From Nakamurella sp. A5-74 (GTDB lineage: Bacteria; Actinomycetota; Actinomycetes; Mycobacteriales; Nakamurellaceae), in contig NZ_CP159218.1 of assembly GCF_040438885.1 (NCBI RefSeq), forward strand, positions 744,001-808,000: a stretch of DNA of 64,000 nucleotides, in the 5' to 3' direction. The notes under the pieces were generated by a model. That model was not told the DNA's origin. It saw only the letters and a list, made by a program, of their open reading frames with translations, and did no database searches. Made by a program: the position numbers and the translations under genes. Below, in pieces: positions 59,292-64,000 of this stretch (positions are counted from its first letter, which is position 1; each line of letters opens with the position of its first letter).

Positions 59292-60269
59292 ATGACCGGG
59301 CCCGATGAAACTGATGCGTGGTGGGCGCTCCTGAACGTCTCGACCTGGCCGGAACGCTGGATCGAGCAAGGAGGGTCGAACTCTGTTCGCTGGCTGGATC
59401 AACCGGACACGCGCCGTGCCTGGTTGCACAAGAACACAACGATCCTGGAAGCGTCCGGTGTCGAGCAGGGAGAAGACTGGGCCGAGGTGGTCGCCTCGCA
59501 GGTCGCTGGGGCGCTCGGCGTGCCCTGCGCCGACGTCCGATTGTGTGTACGAGATGGACGTCGTGGGTCGCTGTCGCTTGATGTTGCGCCAAGGGGCTAT
59601 TCGCTCTGGCCGGCCAATGTGTGGCTCAACGAGTTGATACCTGACTACGTCCCTCACACGGAGGAAGCCCACGGAGTTGACCCGGCGCGGCCCGACGTCA
59701 AGCGACCGGGTCACACGCTCGAGAACTACCGCCAGGCTCTCGTCGATGTCGGTCCACCGCCGACTTTTCTGAACCAGTCGTTCACCGGGTTCGACGTGTT
59801 GGCGGGCTACCACGTGCTCGACGCCTTGATCGCGAACCGAGACCGGCATACCGAGAACTGGGGGGTTCTTGATCCGGGAATCAGTCCTGGCCAGGTGTTG
59901 CTGGCGCCCTCGTTCGACCACGGTGGAAGCCTCGGGTTCAACCTGTCCGACACGGACCGAGAGTCGATGCTGACGCAGGATCGTCTCGAAGAGTGGGCTC
60001 GCAGGGGCACGGCGCATCGTCTGGAACACAGGAAGGGCGAACCCCGCGCCTCCTTGGTCGATGCCGCGAGCCGGGCTCTTGATCTGGCGTCTCCAGCGGC
60101 TCGTGCATGGTGGCGTATGCACATCATGGAGCTGGATCTCTCCGAGCTGGCAGAGGTGCTCGGGGAGATCAAGGTGCCTTCGATGTCGGGGCCCGCCTGT
60201 AGGTTTACGATCGAGCTACTGAGAGTGAACCTGAGGAGGTTGCGCGATGGCATCGGCACTGCTGGCTGA
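59292..60269 (+). CDS. HipA-like kinase (toxin-type)
   Basis: Kinase-fold protein of 325 aa resembling the C-terminal part of HipA/CtkA. Lys47 (WLHKNT) and Glu65 are placed to bind ATP, the catalytic loop is ANRDRHTENW with Asp184, and the metal-binding Asp209 lies in PSFDHGGSLGF. It lacks the HipA N-terminal subdomain, which may instead be supplied by the next gene, whose start lies 23 bp inside this one. HipA kinases phosphorylate targets such as aminoacyl-tRNA synthetases and stop growth. Its position inside a restriction operon suggests a defence or operon-addiction role; this is inference. Confidence 0.75.
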   Translation: MTGPDETDAWWALLNVSTWPERWIEQGGSNSVRWLDQPDTRRAWLHKNTTILEASGVEQGEDWAEVVASQVAGALGVPCADVRLCVRDGRRGSLSLDVAPRGYSLWPANVWLNELIPDYVPHTEEAHGVDPARPDVKRPGHTLENYRQALVDVGPPPTFLNQSFTGFDVLAGYHVLDALIANRDRHTENWGVLDPGISPGQVLLAPSFDHGGSLGFNLSDTDRESMLTQDRLEEWARRGTAHRLEHRKGEPRASLVDAASRALDLASPAARAWWRMHIMELDLSELAEVLGEIKVPSMSGPACRFTIELLRVNLRRLRDGIGTAG

Positions 60270-61062
60270 TCTTCGCCCGCCGATCCGGGCCTCACATCTC
60301 AGCTCGGACCTCCTCGTGCTGTGGCAGCATCCCGAATCGCGTGAGATCGCGCCCATCGGTCGCTTGACTCACCACGGCTCAGATTTTGCGTTCAGCTACA
60401 CCCAGGCGGCAGCCCAAATTCAAGGTTTCCGAGTGCTCCCCGGCTTGCCCGACTTGCGGCGAAGCTACCGATCGGCGGAGATACCTCTGGTCTTCGGTCA
60501 GCGTGTGCTCGCTCGGTCTCGCCCCGACTACGCGAGCTACATCCGTTCACTGGGGCTCGATCCTGAGGACGCGACCCCATGGGAGCAGATCGTCAGCTCA
60601 GGCGGTCATCGAGAGGGCGACACACTCCAGTTCTTGGTCGTGCCCGAAGTACGCGGCGGCAATGCGCGCGTGACCTTCCTCGCCAATGGGGTCCGGCACA
60701 TCCCGGACGGTGAGCTTCGTTTTGATGGCAGATCTGAACGGGTGTCTCGGGACCGACAAGAACGGGAGCTTGTCGCACTCCACGAAAGCGACACGCTCCG
60801 AGTGGTCCCCGAAGATGAGAACGCGCATGACGCGAATGCGTGCCTGATTGTCGCTGGCGCCACCCCGGTTGCGTGGGTGCCGCGGTTCCTCGCGCCCAGT
60901 TTTCGTGGGCTGCTCGAGGGTGGTGACGTCTCGGTCCGCGTCGAACGCGTGGGTGCCCGAGAAGGGTCCCCGCATCTGCGGCTGACGTTGGAGCTCGATC
61001 ACCCTGCGCCCGAGGGATTCGCATTCGACCGAGACGGTCTGTGGGCTCCCCTGTCGGCCTGA
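60247..61062 (+). CDS. HipA-N-like / HIRAN-domain partner protein
   Basis: Protein of 271 aa. ATG 60247 has GAGGAGG seven bases upstream, inside the end of the kinase gene. Residues about 20-105 (IGRLTHHGSDFAFSYTQAAA, then EIPLVFGQRVLARSRPDYAS) look like the N-terminal subdomain 1 of HipA. Residues about 175-250 (LRVVPEDENAHDANACLIVA, ATPVAWVPRFLAPSF) look like a HIRAN domain, a fold that in other proteins binds DNA ends. A split kinase plus N-subdomain protein recalls the HipS/HipT pair of HipBST systems, where the small protein restrains the kinase. HIRAN makes this one different. The assignment is from motifs only. Confidence 0.65.
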   Translation: MASALLADLRPPIRASHLSSDLLVLWQHPESREIAPIGRLTHHGSDFAFSYTQAAAQIQGFRVLPGLPDLRRSYRSAEIPLVFGQRVLARSRPDYASYIRSLGLDPEDATPWEQIVSSGGHREGDTLQFLVVPEVRGGNARVTFLANGVRHIPDGELRFDGRSERVSRDRQERELVALHESDTLRVVPEDENAHDANACLIVAGATPVAWVPRFLAPSFRGLLEGGDVSVRVERVGAREGSPHLRLTLELDHPAPEGFAFDRDGLWAPLSA

Positions 61063-61271
61063 GCACTCTCAGGTGTCCAGGTCGTTCGGCCTGGTCCTGA
61101 TCGCAGTAATGCCCCGCGAGTTGCTGCTCGGCCCGGCTGTCGACGTAGCCAATCCAGCCCACGTCTGACGTGCTGCAGTTGATAAGATCAATTCGGTTGC
61201 CAGAGCCCTGATTAACTTCAGATCCGGGCTGGTGACGCTGCTGAACATCGGGCCACCGTGGGGGGAGCGAG
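61063..61271. promoter_or_regulatory. intergenic region with palindrome before the Fic gene
   Basis: 209 bp without a gene. It contains a perfect 13-bp palindrome TTGATAAGATCAA at 61179-61191, about 80 bp before the Fic start. This could be an operator or promoter element for a second transcript covering fic and hsdR. Confidence 0.35.
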
Positions 61272-62294
61272 ATGACACGAGGCAGGCCGTCGCGCGCCAC
61301 GGTGTACGCCCGTCTCGAGAGTGCCATCAACGAGCTCAACCACCGCTTCGGCGGCCTTCCGTCACCGACGGAAGCCAAGTTCGTCTGGGACGACATCTGG
61401 CATCTGGAAGCCCACCACTCGACCGCGTTGGAGGGCAACACCCTCGTCTTGCGTGAAGTGGAGGCACTGCTCGACCGTGGCCGGGCCGTCGGGTCGAAGC
61501 CGCTCAAGGAATACCTGGAGGTGCAGGGATACGCGGCTGCCGCCCACTGGGTCTACAGCCAAGCGGTCGAAGCGGATAATGACCCCGACGCCGTGCTCAT
61601 CACCGTCACCGAAATTCGGCGCATCCACGAGTTGGCACTCGGCCCCGTCTGGCAGGTCGCGCCGCATCCGGATGCCACCGAGCGGGAGGTGCCCGGTCAG
61701 TTCCGCGAACACGAGATCGCGCCGTTCGGCAGCGGGATGGTCCCGCCGACCTGGCCGTTGGTACCGGCTCAGCTGACGGGTTGGGTCGACAAGGTGAACG
61801 CGAGCCGGGAAGCGCTGGTGGACCGGCAGTCTGATGCGATCCCCGTCCCGGAACTGCTGGCCGAGCTGCATTCCGGCTTCGAGCAGATCCACCCGTTCCT
61901 CGACGGCAACGGGCGAACGGGACGTCTTGCTCTCAACCTGGTGCTCGTCCGGTCAGGATTTCCACCGGTGGTGGTGCTGAAGCAGCAGCGACCCGGCTAT
62001 CTGACTGCGCTGCAGCGCAGCGATGACGGAGACCACGGTGCCCTCGGCGAGATTCTGGCCCGGGGCATGCTCGACAACCTGAACCGATTCATCGTTCCGG
62101 CGGTTGCCGGCCCGGCCCGGCTGGTACCACTGGCTGCGCTGGCCGACGCCGAGTTCTCGGTGGCCGCCCTCCGACAAGCAGCCCAGCGAGGGCGACTCGA
62201 AGCCGTCCAGAGCGCAGATGGTGTGTGGCGCAGTACCCGAGCTGCCGTAGCCCACTACGCAGTCGTCAAAGGTCAACGCGGGGGTCCCGGATGA
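61272..62294 (+). CDS. Fic-family AMPylase (class II, self-inhibited)
   Basis: Fic enzyme of 340 aa that transfers AMP or another nucleotide part to target proteins. The catalytic motif is HPFLDGNGRTGR with His207. An N-terminal inhibitory helix carries S50-T-A-L-E54-G-N, matching the (S/T)xxxE(G/N) motif that blocks ATP binding in class II Fic proteins. So the toxin and its brake are on one chain. A winged-helix-like tail follows (ADAEFSVAALRQAAQRGRLE). Its stop overlaps the hsdR start (ATGA), so it is tied to the restriction subunit. Its target is unknown. Confidence 0.92.
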   Translation: MTRGRPSRATVYARLESAINELNHRFGGLPSPTEAKFVWDDIWHLEAHHSTALEGNTLVLREVEALLDRGRAVGSKPLKEYLEVQGYAAAAHWVYSQAVEADNDPDAVLITVTEIRRIHELALGPVWQVAPHPDATEREVPGQFREHEIAPFGSGMVPPTWPLVPAQLTGWVDKVNASREALVDRQSDAIPVPELLAELHSGFEQIHPFLDGNGRTGRLALNLVLVRSGFPPVVVLKQQRPGYLTALQRSDDGDHGALGEILARGMLDNLNRFIVPAVAGPARLVPLAALADAEFSVAALRQAAQRGRLEAVQSADGVWRSTRAAVAHYAVVKGQRGGPG

Positions 62295-64000
62295 GCAACT
62301 TCGCCTTTCTCAGGACGGCGATGCCGTCGGTATACGGCGACTGCGCCAGAGCCGAGTCGTACCTCAGCAGCGACCCGCGGTCGGTGTGTTTCTACAGTCG
62401 GCGCGCCATCGAGCTGCTGGTCGAGCGGCTGTACGACGTGCTGGATCTCCCGCAGCCGTACAAGAAGGACCTGGCTGCCCGCACGGATGCGCCGGGGTTC
62501 AAGAAGATCACCGGTCTCGGAATCACCCAGAAGCTGACGTTGATCCGGATGATGGGCAACAACGCTGTCCACAAGAGCCAGCCGATCTCGCCGCACACCG
62601 CGCTCCAGGTCGTGCAGCAGCTGTTCGATGTGATGGTCTGGGCGACCTTCCACCACTCGGCTGCTCCGCAGCTTTCGCCGACCGGGTCCCAGTTCGACCC
62701 GGCGCTGGCCGCCAAGGCCGCACCGCTCAGCCGCGACGAGATCGGCGCGCTGTTCCAGAAATTCAAGGTCCAGGACGAAGCCCACGCCCAACAGCTGGCT
62801 GCGAAGAACGATCTGCTGCTCGCCCACGAGGCCGAGATCGCGAAGCTGCGAGCGCAGATCGCGGCCGCGCAGGCGGCGAACCAGAAGGTCGACGATCACG
62901 ACTACTCCGAGGCGGAAACTCGGGATCTGTTCATCGATCTGATGCTGAACGAGGCGGGCTGGCCGCTCGTGGACAAACAGAATCGCGAGTATCCCGTCAC
63001 CGGTATGCCCAACGGGCCGGGCAAGGGATTTGTCGACTACGTGCTGTGGGGTGCTGACGGGCTGCCGCTCGCGGTGGTCGAGGCCAAGCGCACCACGAAA
63101 AGTGCCTTGCACGGTCAGCAGCAGGCGAAACTGTACGCAGACTGCCTCGAGCAGCAGTTCGGTCGACGACCGATCGTGTTTTACACCAACGGCTATCAGC
63201 ACTGGCTCTGGGACGACAAGGGCGGCTATCCGCCGCGGGAGATCCAGGGTTTCTACACGCGCGACGAACTGGATCTGCTGATCCAACGACGCACCACCAG
63301 GCTGCCGTTGAGCACGGGGATTGTCGATGCGGCCGTCGCCGGCCGGCCCTACCAGGTCCGCGCCATCAAGGCGGTGGGCGATGCCTTCGATCGCAAGCAG
63401 CGACAAGCCCTGCTGGTGATGGCGACCGGCTCCGGCAAGACCCGCACCGTCATCGCGCTCGTCGAACAGCTGATGAAGGCCAACTGGTGCAAGCGTGTGC
63501 TCTTCCTCGCCGACCGGACTGCGCTCGTCAACCAGGCGGCCAATGCCTTCAAGACCCACCTGCCCAGCGTGACGACCGTCAACCTGGTGACGGAGAAGGC
63601 CGTCGACGGCCGGGTGTATGTCTCCACATATCCGACGATGCTGAACCTGATCAACCAGCTCGACGGCACCCGGAAGTTCGGGCCCGGCTACTTCGACCTC
63701 ATCGTGATCGACGAGGCGCACCGCTCGGTGTACGCCAAGTACGGTGCGATCTTCGACTGGTTCGACTCGCTGCTCGTCGGACTCACAGCCACCCCCAAGG
63801 ACGAGGTCGACCACAACACGTACCGGCTCTTCCACCTGGAGGACGGTGTCCCGACAGATGCCTACAGTCTCGAAGAGGCCGTGTCCGAGGGGTATCTCGT
63901 ACCGCCCAAGGGTGTTGCGGTCGGGACGAAGTTCCTCCGACAGGGCATCAAGTACGACGACCTCTCCGATGAGGAGAAAGACGAATGGGACGCGATCGAC
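62291..64000 (+). CDS. hsdR: type I restriction endonuclease subunit (cut by right window edge)
   Basis: The motor and nuclease subunit of the restriction complex; 570 residues are visible and the frame is open at the edge. The N-terminal ~130 residues form a DUF4145-like helical domain (CFYSRRAIELLVERLYDVLD), then a coiled-coil stretch rich in Ala/Gln. The nuclease core is FVDYVLWGADGLPLAVVEAK with the ExK near residue 263. The helicase part shows Walker A ATGSGKT near residue 377, DEAH near residue 473, and motif III GLTATP. ATG 62291 overlaps the Fic stop. The rest of the motor and the C-terminal domain must lie beyond 64000. Confidence 0.95.
   Translation, partial: MSNFAFLRTAMPSVYGDCARAESYLSSDPRSVCFYSRRAIELLVERLYDVLDLPQPYKKDLAARTDAPGFKKITGLGITQKLTLIRMMGNNAVHKSQPISPHTALQVVQQLFDVMVWATFHHSAAPQLSPTGSQFDPALAAKAAPLSRDEIGALFQKFKVQDEAHAQQLAAKNDLLLAHEAEIAKLRAQIAAAQAANQKVDDHDYSEAETRDLFIDLMLNEAGWPLVDKQNREYPVTGMPNGPGKGFVDYVLWGADGLPLAVVEAKRTTKSALHGQQQAKLYADCLEQQFGRRPIVFYTNGYQHWLWDDKGGYPPREIQGFYTRDELDLLIQRRTTRLPLSTGIVDAAVAGRPYQVRAIKAVGDAFDRKQRQALLVMATGSGKTRTVIALVEQLMKANWCKRVLFLADRTALVNQAANAFKTHLPSVTTVNLVTEKAVDGRVYVSTYPTMLNLINQLDGTRKFGPGYFDLIVIDEAHRSVYAKYGAIFDWFDSLLVGLTATPKDEVDHNTYRLFHLEDGVPTDAYSLEEAVSEGYLVPPKGVAVGTKFLRQGIKYDDLSDEEKDEWDAID

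Overview
The window looks like chromosomal DNA from a high-GC actinobacterium. Three things support this: strong G/C bias at third codon positions, frequent GTG starts with several apparent leaderless promoters, and a bacterial proteasome activator gene (bpa) ending in the GQYL proteasome-docking tail. A Nakamurella-like or related proteasome-bearing soil actinobacterium is my best guess, but I cannot prove it. No insertion sequence, prophage or CRISPR array is visible.

Layout. 1-11448 is an oligosaccharide locus: a leftward ROK repressor and ABC importer (two permeases and a lipoprotein binding protein cut by the left edge), facing two translationally coupled, secreted GH31 enzymes. The first GH31 resembles 3-alpha-isomaltosyltransferase/cycloalternan-forming enzymes and the second carries a starch-binding CBM20, so the set may turn starch into a cyclic tetrasaccharide and import it. 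11764-15395 holds housekeeping genes: a PfkB kinase, a small zincin, serS and a HAD phosphatase. 15511-20644 is an envelope/stress cluster: small membrane proteins, PRC-barrel/DUF2382 proteins, a TM-helix channel-like protein with a SigF-type promoter, and a TetR regulator. 20893-22720 holds an anti-sigma factor, a sigma factor gene broken by two apparent frameshifts, and a secreted-repeat lipoprotein. A UDG-like gene, a 25-codon micro-ORF, a TehA-type transporter and its divergent LysR regulator follow.

25942-30918 is an amine or amino-acid module: Lrp regulator, class III aminotransferase, APC permease and a saccharopine-dehydrogenase-like enzyme. 30974-34422 holds bpa, a quinone oxidoreductase, a GNAT and a zinc metallopeptidase. 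34672-49496 is a twelve-gene L-rhamnose operon: DeoR regulator, rhamnulokinase, RhaSTPQ importer, rhamnose isomerase, bifunctional aldolase/dehydrogenase and a TIM-barrel isomerase/epimerase. Set inside it is a second class II aldolase - HAD - FGGY kinase module. 49602-54946 has three tRNA genes, a small membrane protein, a TauE/SafE permease, an HisC-type aminotransferase and acetoacetyl-CoA synthetase.

From 55659 to the right edge lies a defence island: hsdM, hsdS, an Mrr-type endonuclease, a HipA-like kinase overlapping a HipA-N-like/HIRAN protein, a Fic AMPylase coupled to hsdR, and hsdR itself (cut by the edge). The two toxin-like modules inside the type I restriction operon are the most interesting feature here. 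Short GGTCGAGCGA-type palindromic repeats lie near gene ends at four places.
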